Part shown: positions 1-6,044 of the stretch, piece after piece
Position numbering within the stretch: position 1 is the stretch's first letter
Layout: the number at the start of each line of letters is the position of its first letter
NCBI GenBank assembly: GCA_024641225.1
Contig: JAHEDN010000119.1
Coordinates: forward strand, 1-7,403
DNA: 7,403 nt
Reading direction: 5' to 3'
DNA from: Burkholderiales bacterium
GTDB taxonomy: Bacteria > Pseudomonadota > Gammaproteobacteria > Burkholderiales > Burkholderiaceae_F
The notes under the pieces: model-generated
The model's database searches: none
The model's input: the letters and a program-made list of their open reading frames with translations, nothing else
Told to the model about the DNA's origin: nothing
Program-made: the position numbers and the translations under genes

Positions 1-472
1 GCAGGGCATCCGGATCGGCGTGACCACGGGCTTCACGCGCGACATGCTCGACATCCTGCTCGACGGCGGCGCGAAGCAGGGCTTCGTCCCGGATACCGCG
101 TGCGCCGGCGACGAGGTCGAGATGCCGCGACCGACCGCCTACATGGTGATCAAGAATCTCGAGCGCCTGGGCGTGTACAACCTCGAGAACGCGATGCGCC
201 GCACCGTCAAGGTCGACGACACGGTATCCGGGGCCGGCGAGGGGGCGCCGCTGTGCTGGCGGGTCGGGGTCTCGAAGTGGAGCAACTACGTGGCCGATAG
301 CTGGGACGCGGTGCGCAGGATGAGCGCGGCGGAACTGGAGGCGCGCGAGCAGGCGTCCAAGGAAAAGCTGGCCAGGGAAAGCGGTGCGCACTACGCGATC
401 GACGACCTGCGCGACCTGCCGGCGGTGATCGCGGACATCAACCAGCGCCTCGCCGCGGGCGAGAATCCATAG
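1..472 (+). CDS. phnX: Phosphonoacetaldehyde hydrolase (phosphonatase), 3' part only
   Basis: This HAD-superfamily enzyme hydrolyses the C-P bond of phosphonoacetaldehyde to acetaldehyde and phosphate, the second step of the phosphonatase route for 2-aminoethylphosphonate. The reading frame is open from base 2, and 156 residues are visible of a family length near 270. The N-terminal part, with the nucleophilic Asp and the Schiff-base Lys of the cap domain, lies upstream of the window. Visible family marks are the TTGFTR segment (visible residues 8-13, HAD motif II), the RP pair at 43-44, and KVDDT at 70-74 (acidic motif), plus the typical C-terminus with GAHY and DLPAVI. It ends 29 nt before phnW, which supports the call. 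One oddity: the usual EGxNAGxW loop after the acidic motif reads EGAPLCW and is one residue shorter. A different HAD activity cannot be excluded from this fragment alone, but the pairing with phnW makes that unlikely. Confidence 0.9.
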   Translation, partial: QGIRIGVTTGFTRDMLDILLDGGAKQGFVPDTACAGDEVEMPRPTAYMVIKNLERLGVYNLENAMRRTVKVDDTVSGAGEGAPLCWRVGVSKWSNYVADSWDAVRRMSAAELEAREQASKEKLARESGAHYAIDDLRDLPAVIADINQRLAAGENP

Positions 473-501
473 CCAACCCGCGCAGTTTTTCGGAGACTTC
501 G

Positions 502-1635
502 ATGATCCGCGGAAACGACCCGATCCTGCTGACGCCCGGACCGCTGACGACGTCGCTCGAGACCAAGCAGGCGATGCTGCGCGACTGGGGTTCCTGGGAC
601 GCCGGGTTCAACGCGATCACGGCCAGCATCTGCCGCGACCTCGTGGCAATCGCTCACGGCGGCGAGCAGTACGTGTGCGTGCCGATGCAGGGCAGCGGCA
701 CCTTTGCCGTCGAGGCGGCGATCGGAAATCTGGTGCCGCGCGAAGGCAGGGTGCTGGTGCCGAACAATGGCGCCTACTGCGCGCGCATCGTCAGGATCTG
801 CCGCTACCTGAACCGCGCAGTGGCCGACCTGCCGATCGCCGAGGACCGGCCGGCGACCGCGGCGGCGGTCGACGCGGCGCTGGCGGCCGATCCGTCGATC
901 AGCCACGTGGCGCTCGTTCATTGCGAAACGGGTGCCGGCCTGCGCAATGACCTCGAAGGAATCGCGCAGGTCTGCCGCGCGCGCGGCAAGGGGCTGATCG
1001 TCGATGCGATGAGTTCGTTCGCCGCGCTGCCGATCGATGTCGGCGTCACGCCGCTCGATGCGCTGATTGCCGCCAGCGGCAAGTGCCTCGAAGGCGTCCC
1101 CGGCATGGGCTTCGTGATCGTCCGGCGCGACGTACTCGAAGCCAGCGCCGGCAACTCGCACTCGCTGGCGATGGACCTGCACGATCAGTACGCGTACATG
1201 CAGCGCACCACGCAGTGGCGCTTCACGCCGCCGACACACGTGGTCGCGGCACTGCGCGCCGCCATCGACCAGTTCGTTGCCGAAGGGGGCCAACCGGCGC
1301 GGGGCGCGCGCTATGCGGAAAACTGCGCCACGCTGATCGAAGGCATGCGTGTGCTCGGCTTCCGGCCGCACCTCGAGCCGGGGGTGCAGGCACCGATCAT
1401 CGTCACCTTTCACGCGCCGTCGGATCCGGGATACGAGTTCAAGGCTTTTTACGGCAGGGTGCGCGCAAGGGGCTACATCCTTTATCCGGGCAAGCTGACC
1501 CAGGTCGAGACGTTCCGCGTCGGCTGCATCGGCGCGATCGATTCCAACGAAATGCGCAATGTCGTCGCGGCGATCGACGCTACCCTGAAAGACATGGGCA
1601 TTGGCAGCGCCGCGCCGGCCCTGCGCGCAGCATAG
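502..1635 (+). CDS. phnW: 2-Aminoethylphosphonate:pyruvate transaminase
   Basis: This PLP-dependent class V aminotransferase converts 2-aminoethylphosphonate and pyruvate to phosphonoacetaldehyde and L-alanine in the cytoplasm. At 377 residues it is about ten longer than typical PhnW, the excess being a loose Ala-rich tail. Visible marks are the N-terminal [10 protein letters not shown] (9-18), the phosphate-cup segment [10 protein letters not shown] (63-72), the PLP-ring Asp168 in VDAMSSF, the Schiff-base Lys194 in [19 protein letters not shown] (238-246), YPGKLT (328-333) and a conserved Arg339 in TFRVGCIG. Asp168 and Lys194 fall at the same numbers as I recall for the Salmonella enzyme. 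The ATG is chosen because GGAG ends 6 nt upstream and the N-terminus fits the family start. Two family segments look altered: NGAYGAR reads NGAYCAR, and ETTTGxxNP reads ETGAGLRND. It sits between phnX and ald, so its product feeds PhnX and its alanine by-product feeds Ald. Confidence 0.95.
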   Translation: MIRGNDPILLTPGPLTTSLETKQAMLRDWGSWDAGFNAITASICRDLVAIAHGGEQYVCVPMQGSGTFAVEAAIGNLVPREGRVLVPNNGAYCARIVRICRYLNRAVADLPIAEDRPATAAAVDAALAADPSISHVALVHCETGAGLRNDLEGIAQVCRARGKGLIVDAMSSFAALPIDVGVTPLDALIAASGKCLEGVPGMGFVIVRRDVLEASAGNSHSLAMDLHDQYAYMQRTTQWRFTPPTHVVAALRAAIDQFVAEGGQPARGARYAENCATLIEGMRVLGFRPHLEPGVQAPIIVTFHAPSDPGYEFKAFYGRVRARGYILYPGKLTQVETFRVGCIGAIDSNEMRNVVAAIDATLKDMGIGSAAPALRAA

Positions 1636-1684
1636 GCGCCAGCCAGCGCCGAGAGTCACCCACAACCGGGCACGGAGAGTACTG

Positions 1685-2800
1685 ATGAAGATCGGCGTTC
1701 CGAAGGAAATCAAGGTCCACGAGTACCGCGTCGGCCTGACGCCGTCGTCGGTGCGCGAAGTCGTCGCGCAAGGCCATCCGGTGCTGGTCGAGACGCAGGC
1801 CGGCGCGGGCATCGGTGCCACCGACGCCGACTACCAGCGCGCCGGTGCGACGATCGTCGGCGGCGCAGCCGACGTTTTCGCCGGCGCGGACATGATCGTC
1901 AAGGTCAAGGAACCGCAGGCCGTCGAGCGCAGGATGCTGCGCGAGGGGCAGTTGCTTTTTACCTACCTGCACCTGGCGCCCGACCCCGAGCAGGCGCGCG
2001 ACCTGATCGAAAGCGGTGCGATCTGCATCGCCTACGAGACCGTCACTTCGAAGGCCGGGGGGCTGCCGCTGCTGGCGCCGATGTCGGAAGTGGCCGGACG
2101 GATGAGCGTGCAGGCCGGCGCGCACTGCCTGGAGCGCGCCATTGGGGGCATGGGCATCCTGCTCGGAGGCGTGGCCGGCGTGCCGCCGGCACGCATCGTG
2201 ATCCTCGGTGCCGGCGTGGTCGGCCGGAACGCGGCGCAGATGGCAGTCGGCAGCGGCGCGCAGGTGGTGGTGATCGACAAGTCGACCGATGCCCTGCGCC
2301 ACCTCGACGCGATGCTCGGCAGCCGCGTAATCACGGTCTTTTCCAACCGCGACAACGTCGAGCGCGAGGTGCTGCGCGCCGACCTGGTGATCTCCGGCGT
2401 GCTGGTGCCGGGGGCGGCGGCGCCGAAGCTCGTCACCCGCGAGATGCTCGGCCGGATGAAGCAGGGCTCGGTGATCGTCGACGTGGCGATCGACCAGGGC
2501 GGCAGTGCCGAGACGTCGCGGCCGACCACGCATGCCGAGCCGACCTACGTCATAGACAACGTCGTGCACTACTGTGTCGCCAACATGCCCGGTGCGGTGC
2601 CGCGCACCTCGACCTACGCGCTGAACAACGCCACGCTGCCTTTCGTTCTCGCGCTGGCCGATCGCGGCTGGCGCGAAGCGCTGAACCGCGACCCGCACCT
2701 GAAGGCGGGACTGAACGTCGCGGCGGGACGGGTGACCTACCGGGAAGTCGCTGAGGCGCTGAGTCTGTCGTACACGCCGGCCGACGCCGTTCTCGCGTGA
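1685..2800 (+). CDS. ald: L-alanine dehydrogenase (NAD-dependent)
   Basis: The enzyme catalyses reversible oxidative deamination of L-alanine to pyruvate and ammonium with NAD. The start MKIGVPKEIK at 1685 gives 371 residues, the exact usual length of the family, and GGAGAG lies about 6 nt upstream; the longer open frame from 1601 overlaps phnW and lacks family sequence. Visible residues match the numbering I recall for the Mycobacterium tuberculosis enzyme: substrate-binding Arg15 and Lys75, catalytic His96, the Rossmann glycines GAGVVG (175-180), Asp198 that binds the adenosine ribose, and catalytic Asp270 in VDVAIDQGG. The related nicotinamide nucleotide transhydrogenase alpha subunit is excluded by the length and by the C-terminal NMPGAVPRTST segment. 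It lies 49 nt after phnW. The inferred job is to recycle the alanine made by PhnW to pyruvate and free the nitrogen as ammonium. All key residues are intact. Confidence 0.95.
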   Translation: MKIGVPKEIKVHEYRVGLTPSSVREVVAQGHPVLVETQAGAGIGATDADYQRAGATIVGGAADVFAGADMIVKVKEPQAVERRMLREGQLLFTYLHLAPDPEQARDLIESGAICIAYETVTSKAGGLPLLAPMSEVAGRMSVQAGAHCLERAIGGMGILLGGVAGVPPARIVILGAGVVGRNAAQMAVGSGAQVVVIDKSTDALRHLDAMLGSRVITVFSNRDNVEREVLRADLVISGVLVPGAAAPKLVTREMLGRMKQGSVIVDVAIDQGGSAETSRPTTHAEPTYVIDNVVHYCVANMPGAVPRTSTYALNNATLPFVLALADRGWREALNRDPHLKAGLNVAAGRVTYREVAEALSLSYTPADAVLA

Positions 2801-2846
2801 CACGCGCGCCCGGGTCACCCCGACGCAGCGCCTCGCGGCGGCATCG

Positions 2847-3686
2847 ATGACGCTGGCCGTCTCGGCGGCCGTGCTGCTGGCGGCGCTGCTGCACGCCAGC
2901 TGGAACGCGATGATCAAGGGCGGCGGCGATGTCCTGCACGACACCGCGGGGATCGTCGTCGGAGCGATGCTGATCACGGCGCCGTTCCTGCTGGTGGTGC
3001 CTTTCCCCGTGGCGGCGGCCTGGCCGTTCATCGCCGCGTCGGTCACCGTGCACCTCGCCTACTACTGGTTGATGATCTCGGCCTACAAAGCCGGCGAGCT
3101 CTCGCTCGTCTACCCGCTGATGCGTGGCGTGGCGCCGCTGATCACCGCGGTGGCCGGCGTGGCGGCGCTGGGCGAGATGCCGGCGCCCGTGGCCTGGTTC
3201 GGCATGCTGCTGATCTCGGCCGGCGTCTTCACGCTCAGCTATCGCGCGCTCGGCCATGCGCCGTCGCGGGTCGCCATCGGTTTTGCGCTCGCCAACGCGG
3301 CGGTGATCGCGCTGTACACCCTGCTCGACGGCAAGGGCGCGCGCGTTTCCGGCAACGCATGGAGCTACATCGTCTGGCTGTTCGTGCTTGACGGCATCCC
3401 TTTTTCCCTGTGGATGCTCGCCACCCGGCGCGCCACGTTCATCGCCAACCTGAGAAGCCGCGGCCGGCGGGCGCTGGTTGGCGGTGGCCTTTCCGCGGGC
3501 GCATATGCGATCTCGGTGTGGGCGATGACCAAGGCGCCGGTAGCGCTGGTCGCGTCGCTTCGCGAGACCTCGGTGCTGTTTGCCACGGTGATCGGTGCCC
3601 GGTTGCTCCACGAGCGCCTCTCGCTACGCCGCTGGGGCGGTGTTGTGGCGGTCGTGATAGGCGTCGTTGCGTTGAAGGCGGCCTGA
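2847..3686 (+). CDS. DMT-superfamily transporter (two EamA domains), substrate unknown
   Basis: This 279-residue integral inner-membrane protein has about ten hydrophobic segments arranged as two EamA-type repeats. The first repeat spans roughly residues 3-132 and opens with LLHASWNAMIK, a start typical of a bacterial DMT subgroup. The second spans roughly 141-277 and ends with the common pattern of a Glu in the penultimate loop (LLHERLSLRRW, 253-263) followed by a final helix. Charged residues inside the membrane regions are few; Arg93, Glu240 and Glu256 stand out. The ATG has only a weak GGCGGC upstream, and the frame stays open back into ald, so the start is less certain than the identity. 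It lies 46 nt after ald on the same strand, which suggests cotranscription. DMT proteins commonly export amino acids or metabolites and some import. Here it may carry AEP, another aminophosphonate, or alanine; the sequence does not decide. Confidence 0.85.
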   Translation: MTLAVSAAVLLAALLHASWNAMIKGGGDVLHDTAGIVVGAMLITAPFLLVVPFPVAAAWPFIAASVTVHLAYYWLMISAYKAGELSLVYPLMRGVAPLITAVAGVAALGEMPAPVAWFGMLLISAGVFTLSYRALGHAPSRVAIGFALANAAVIALYTLLDGKGARVSGNAWSYIVWLFVLDGIPFSLWMLATRRATFIANLRSRGRRALVGGGLSAGAYAISVWAMTKAPVALVASLRETSVLFATVIGARLLHERLSLRRWGGVVAVVIGVVALKAA

Positions 3687-3832
3687 GCGGCACGTTCTGT
3701 CGTCGTCCCTCGGGGGCCTGAGGCAGCGCACTGAACGCCGGTCCAGACCGCCGGCCGAACGGCGCTCCCGGCTTGTGCGGAGGGTGTGTTCGTCATTACG
3801 CTCCGCGGGTCGTCCGCGCCAGGATCGAATCC
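3687..3832 (+). other. Intergenic region between the phn operon and the lipoprotein gene
   Basis: This 146-nt stretch has no convincing gene. It contains short GC-rich hairpins: CCTC/GAGG around 3708-3722, and CGGT-CCAG-ACCG at 3739-3750. None is followed by a T-run, so no rho-independent terminator is supported. An open frame in phase with the lipoprotein gene begins at 3773, but its first 20 codons look unlike a signal peptide and are better read as leader. No good sigma70 promoter was recognised. Confidence 0.4.
3821..3824 (+). promoter_or_regulatory. Shine-Dalgarno AGGA deciding a GTG start
   Basis: AGGA ends 8 nt before the GTG at 3833. The codons after that GTG encode a short hydrophobic stretch ending in the lipobox LTGC, so the site and the signal peptide together favour this start over the longer frame from 3773. 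Confidence 0.6.
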
Positions 3833-4573
3833 GTGCGCCTGTTCCCATCACTGCTGTTTTCCGTCGTGCTGACCGGTTGCGTGGCCTTCGAGCCCGCATT
3901 GCCGACCGCAGAGGTCGCCGCCTTTTCGGGCAACCCGCCGGGAGCGGAGGTGCCGCGGCATTGGCGGCCACTGGTCATCACTCGCGCCAAGGCCACCACC
4001 CGATACCGGCTGATCTACGACGAACAGGCGCGCGCGGTAGTCGTCCACGCGAGCGCCGCGCGTTCCGCGAGCGGACTCAGGCAGCCGCTCGACATCGATC
4101 CTTTGGCAAGGCCACGGGTGGCTTGGCGCTGGAGAGTGCTCGACCTGATCGCCGGGGCCGACAACCGCGACCGCTATGCCGAGGATTCGCCGGTTCGCCT
4201 GTTGCTGTTCTTCGACGGCGACAAACGGCGCCTGCCGGCGCGCGACCAGGTGGCGCTCGAAATGGCGCAGATGGTCAGTGGCGAGAGCGTGCCTTATGCG
4301 ACGCTCGTCTACATGTGGGAGAACCGCCAGCCGGTCGGCACGGTGATCGAGAGCGCGCATACCGGCCGCGTCAGGATGGTGGTCGCCGGGAGTGGCCGCG
4401 ACAGGCTCGGGCAGTGGAAGCGCTTCGAGCGCGACTATGTCGCCGATTTCGAGCGCGCCTTCGACGAACGGCCGGGTCGGCTGATCGGCGTCGGCATCAT
4501 GACCGACACCGACAACACCGGAGCCGAGATCGAAGCCTTCTACGGCGATATCGAGCTGCGCAGAGGGTCCTGA
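3833..4573 (+). CDS. DUF3047 domain lipoprotein, function unknown
   Basis: From the GTG at 3833 this encodes 246 residues. Residues 1-16 (MRLFPSLLFSVVLTGC) form a short lipoprotein signal with lipobox LTGC and Cys16 as the predicted lipidation site, so the protein is probably anchored in the outer or inner membrane facing the periplasm. The remainder matches the DUF3047 pattern: WRW at 98-100, EDSPVRLLLFFDGD at 117-130, YMWENRQPVGT at 160-170, LGQW at 192-195, GIMTDTDNTG at 221-230, and EAFYGDI at 234-240. As far as I know the family has no established function; the TDTDNTG and YGDI segments are reminiscent of a carbohydrate-binding beta-sandwich, but that is only a guess. It stands alone, 146 nt after the phosphonate operon and convergent with the msr genes, so the neighbours give little help. 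A longer start at 3773 (TTG) is possible but would put 20 unlikely residues before the signal. Confidence 0.8.
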   Translation: MRLFPSLLFSVVLTGCVAFEPALPTAEVAAFSGNPPGAEVPRHWRPLVITRAKATTRYRLIYDEQARAVVVHASAARSASGLRQPLDIDPLARPRVAWRWRVLDLIAGADNRDRYAEDSPVRLLLFFDGDKRRLPARDQVALEMAQMVSGESVPYATLVYMWENRQPVGTVIESAHTGRVRMVVAGSGRDRLGQWKRFERDYVADFERAFDERPGRLIGVGIMTDTDNTGAEIEAFYGDIELRRGS

Positions 4574-4732
4574 AGCCGAACTGCCGTCGCCCGGCGGGCG
4601 TCAGCGAGGCGCTGGTCACGACGCGGCTGGCAGCGGATCCCTGTCGACCCGGCCGATGTCGACGAGAAAGTGGGCGTTGCCAATGGCGGCCCCACTCCTT
4701 CTTCTTGGCCCGACCGGAACATCGGGTCCGCG
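4574..4732. other. Convergent intergenic region with several hairpins
   Basis: This 159-nt stretch lies between the ends of the DUF3047 gene (plus) and msrA (minus). It has no convincing gene. It holds a compact hairpin CGCCC-GGC-GGGCG at 4588-4600, a pair of GTCGAC palindromes at 4643-4648 and 4658-4663, a hairpin with a T-rich tail at 4670-4706, and an imperfect stem GGCCCGA/TCGGGTCC at 4707-4729. Read on the minus strand, none of these is followed by a T-run, so no intrinsic terminator for msrA is seen. Confidence 0.5.
4670..4706 (+). terminator. Possible rho-independent terminator for the DUF3047 gene
   Basis: GTGGG (4670-4674) can pair with CCCAC (4691-4695), enclosing a smaller GCC-AAT-GGC hairpin (4679-4687). 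The pyrimidine tract TCCTTCTTCTT (4696-4706) follows directly. The stem is interrupted and the T-tract is broken by C, so this is a weak candidate. It lies about 97 nt after the stop codon. Confidence 0.3.
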
Positions 4733-5347
4733 TCACTTCAGTGCCGCATTACCCCATAGTTCCTTCAGCCGCGCGTCGCGCCCGCAGCCGCTGCGGTAGA
4801 AGTTGTAGCGGACCGGATTCTTCCTGTAGTAGTCCTGGTGGTACTCCTCGGCCGGGTAGAACGTCGTTGCCGTCTCGATCGGTGTGACGATCGGCGCCTT
4901 GAACGGCTTGCGTTTCTCGAGCGCCGCCTTCGATGCCTCCGCTGCCCGGCGTTGTGCCTCGTCGTGCACGAAGATGCCGGTGCGGTACTGCGAGCCGACG
5001 TCGCAGAACTGCCGGTCCTTGACGGTTGGATCCACATTGACCCAGAACACTTCGAGGAGCTTCTCGTAGCTGACCTTGCGCGGGTCGTAGACGATTTCGA
5101 CCGCTTCGGCGTAACCGGTGCCGCCGCCGGAAACCTGTTCGTAGGTCGGATTCGGGCTCCTTCCGCCGATGTATCCGGACGTGGTCGAAACGACGCCCGC
5201 AACCTTGTCGAAATCCGCCTCCATGCACCAGAAGCAGCCTCCGGCGAAGGTGGCCTTGGCGAGCGCCGGGGATTGCGTGCCCTGGCCGAACGCCGGAAGG
5301 GCAATTGCGGCCAGGACCGCCGTGCCCAGCATGAGCCGCAGGTTCAT
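4733..5347 (-). CDS. msrA: Peptide-methionine (S)-S-oxide reductase, exported
   Basis: MsrA reduces the S-epimer of methionine sulfoxide in oxidised proteins. The start at 5347 gives 204 residues and is chosen because MNLRLMLGTAVLAAIALPAF is a Sec-type signal peptide, with likely cleavage near residues 21-22 (AFG-Q or just after), and because the ATG overlaps the msrB stop as ATGA. The mature domain begins with ATFAGGCFWCME: catalytic Cys38, and a second Cys41 in the same motif. Further marks are GYIGG (58-62), GHxQYR-like GSQYRTGIF (118-126), the EEYHQDYYRKNP segment (167-178), and a C-terminal Cys188 that is a plausible resolving cysteine. Location is therefore inferred to be the periplasm. 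It is the second gene of a two-gene operon with msrB. The open frame extends upstream to 5710, but that part is a shadow of msrB. No key residue is missing. Confidence 0.93.
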   Translation of the reverse strand: MNLRLMLGTAVLAAIALPAFGQGTQSPALAKATFAGGCFWCMEADFDKVAGVVSTTSGYIGGRSPNPTYEQVSGGGTGYAEAVEIVYDPRKVSYEKLLEVFWVNVDPTVKDRQFCDVGSQYRTGIFVHDEAQRRAAEASKAALEKRKPFKAPIVTPIETATTFYPAEEYHQDYYRKNPVRYNFYRSGCGRDARLKELWGNAALK

Positions 5348-5826
5348 GCCTCCTCCGGCAAGAAATTCAGCGCCACGCCGTTGTTGCAGTAACGCTTGCC
5401 GGTCGGCGCCGGGCCGTCGTTGAACACGTGGCCATGATGGCCGCCGCAGCGTGCGCAGTGATACTCGGTGCGCGGGATGATCAGCTTGAAGTCGGTTCTG
5501 GTCTTGATCGCCCCCGGCAGCATGGTGAAGAAGCTCGGCCAGCCGGTGCCGCTGTCGAACTTCATCGCGGACGTGAACAGCGCCAGATCGCAGCCGGCGC
5601 AGTGATACGTGCCGGTGCGCTTTTCGGCATTCAGCGGGCTGGTGAACGGGCGTTCGGTTCCCTCGCGCCGCAGCACGGCATATTGCTCGGGCGTAAGCCG
5701 CGCGCGCCACTCGGCATCGGAGAGCTCGAGCGGTGCGATCTGGGTCGGTCCCGTGGCGGCAGCGGGCGCCGCGGCGGGCGCAGCCACCAGCGCGGTCAAA
5801 GTGGACAGGAAACTACGTCGGGTCAT
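5344..5826 (-). CDS. msrB: Peptide-methionine (R)-S-oxide reductase with Tat signal
   Basis: MsrB reduces the R-epimer of methionine sulfoxide and complements MsrA. From the ATG at 5826 it has 160 residues. The N-terminus MTRRSFLSTLTALVAAPAAA has a twin-arginine RRSFL motif followed by a hydrophobic stretch and Ala-rich cleavage region, so export of the folded protein to the periplasm through Tat is predicted. The SelR domain follows: zinc-site Cys76/Cys79 and Cys124/Cys127, the DSGTGWPSF segment (91-99), GGHHGHVFNDGP (128-139), and catalytic Cys147 in KRYCNNG. The position often occupied by a resolving Cys in DSGCGWPSF is Thr94. Two adjacent ATG codons (5829 and 5826) are possible; the second has the better 7-nt spacing to GAGGAG. 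A GTG at 5841 overlaps that Shine-Dalgarno sequence and is rejected. The stop overlaps the msrA start by 4 nt, implying translational coupling. Confidence 0.94.
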   Translation of the reverse strand: MTRRSFLSTLTALVAAPAAAPAAATGPTQIAPLELSDAEWRARLTPEQYAVLRREGTERPFTSPLNAEKRTGTYHCAGCDLALFTSAMKFDSGTGWPSFFTMLPGAIKTRTDFKLIIPRTEYHCARCGGHHGHVFNDGPAPTGKRYCNNGVALNFLPEEA

Positions 5827-5833
5827 CATGGCG

Positions 5834-5839
5834 CTCCTC
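5834..5839 (-). promoter_or_regulatory. Shine-Dalgarno GAGGAG of msrB
   Basis: On the minus strand GAGGAG lies 4 nt before the ATG at 5829 and 7 nt before the ATG at 5826. It rules out the longer GTG start at 5841, whose own codon overlaps this site. Confidence 0.75.
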
Positions 5840-5915
5840 ACGGAGATATGGATTACGCCGGTTAGTCGTCAATGGCCGCGGTTTCTTTCAGCAGCCGCCA
5901 CGGAATCTTCGACAG

Positions 5916-5928
5916 CCGTCCCGGACGG
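5916..5928. repeat. 13-bp inverted repeat, possible operator
   Basis: CCGTCC and GGACGG are perfect inverted arms around a single C, in the middle of the divergent msrB/permease intergenic region. The placement suits an operator, but short GC-rich palindromes are common by chance in such a genome. Confidence 0.3.
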
Positions 5929-5975
5929 GCGTTCACGCGTGCTTCGATTTCCGAGGCCGTCGGTGTGGCTCACGG

Positions 5976-5981
5976 TATATT
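5976..5981 (+). promoter_or_regulatory. Possible -10 element of the permease operon
   Basis: TATATT differs from the sigma70 -10 consensus at one position and is the most AT-rich hexamer in the region. At 17 nt upstream the sequence is GAGGCC, which is not a recognisable -35 element, so this is only a weak candidate. It would give a leader of about 60 nt before the permease start. Confidence 0.25.
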
Positions 5982-6044
5982 CCGCCGCCATGACAACCCG
6001 GCCGGCCGCAGGGTAATCGGCCCGGTTTCCTGCTGGATCTCCAG

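Larger units (their letters stand above)
5830..6044. other. Divergent intergenic region, msrB and permease promoters expected
   Basis: This 215-nt region separates two divergently transcribed genes, so both promoters should lie here. It is less GC-rich than its surroundings in places. It includes the inverted repeat CCGTCC-C-GGACGG (5916-5928) and a TATATT hexamer (5976-5981) suited as a -10 element for the plus strand. On the minus strand TTGACG (5867-5872) resembles a -35 element, but the hexamer at the right spacing is poor and would start transcription inside the msrB Shine-Dalgarno region. No regulator site was recognised by name. Confidence 0.5.

Noticed and set aside
391..1821. 476-residue minus-strand open frame opposite phnX-phnW-ald
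   Set aside because: It is rich in Arg, Ala, His and Asp with no family resemblance, and lies opposite genes with clear catalytic motifs; long antisense frames arise from GC-biased third positions.
1580..3046. 488-residue minus-strand open frame opposite ald and the transporter
   Set aside because: Same low-complexity Arg/His/Asp composition, no motif, and no ribosome binding site; a shadow of ald.
3773..3799. Promoter TTGTGC-15-CATTAC before the lipoprotein gene
   Set aside because: Only partial consensus matches and a spacer too short for a normal sigma70 promoter.
3775..4887. 370-residue plus-strand frame over the DUF3047 gene and msrA end
   Set aside because: Arg-rich frame without motifs, overlapping two well-supported genes.
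4733..5710. Long MsrA with a 121-residue N-terminal extension
   Set aside because: The extension is msrB read in another frame; the ATG at 5347 gives a signal peptide and the ATGA overlap.
5844..5872. Minus-strand promoter TTGACG-17-ATATCT for msrB
   Set aside because: The -35 match is good but the -10 is poor, and the predicted transcript start would fall on the Shine-Dalgarno sequence; the true promoter is more likely further upstream.
5990..6016. Eight-codon leader ORF (MTTRPAAG) before the permease
   Set aside because: No ribosome binding site or codon pattern typical of an attenuator, and no paired hairpins follow; probably chance.
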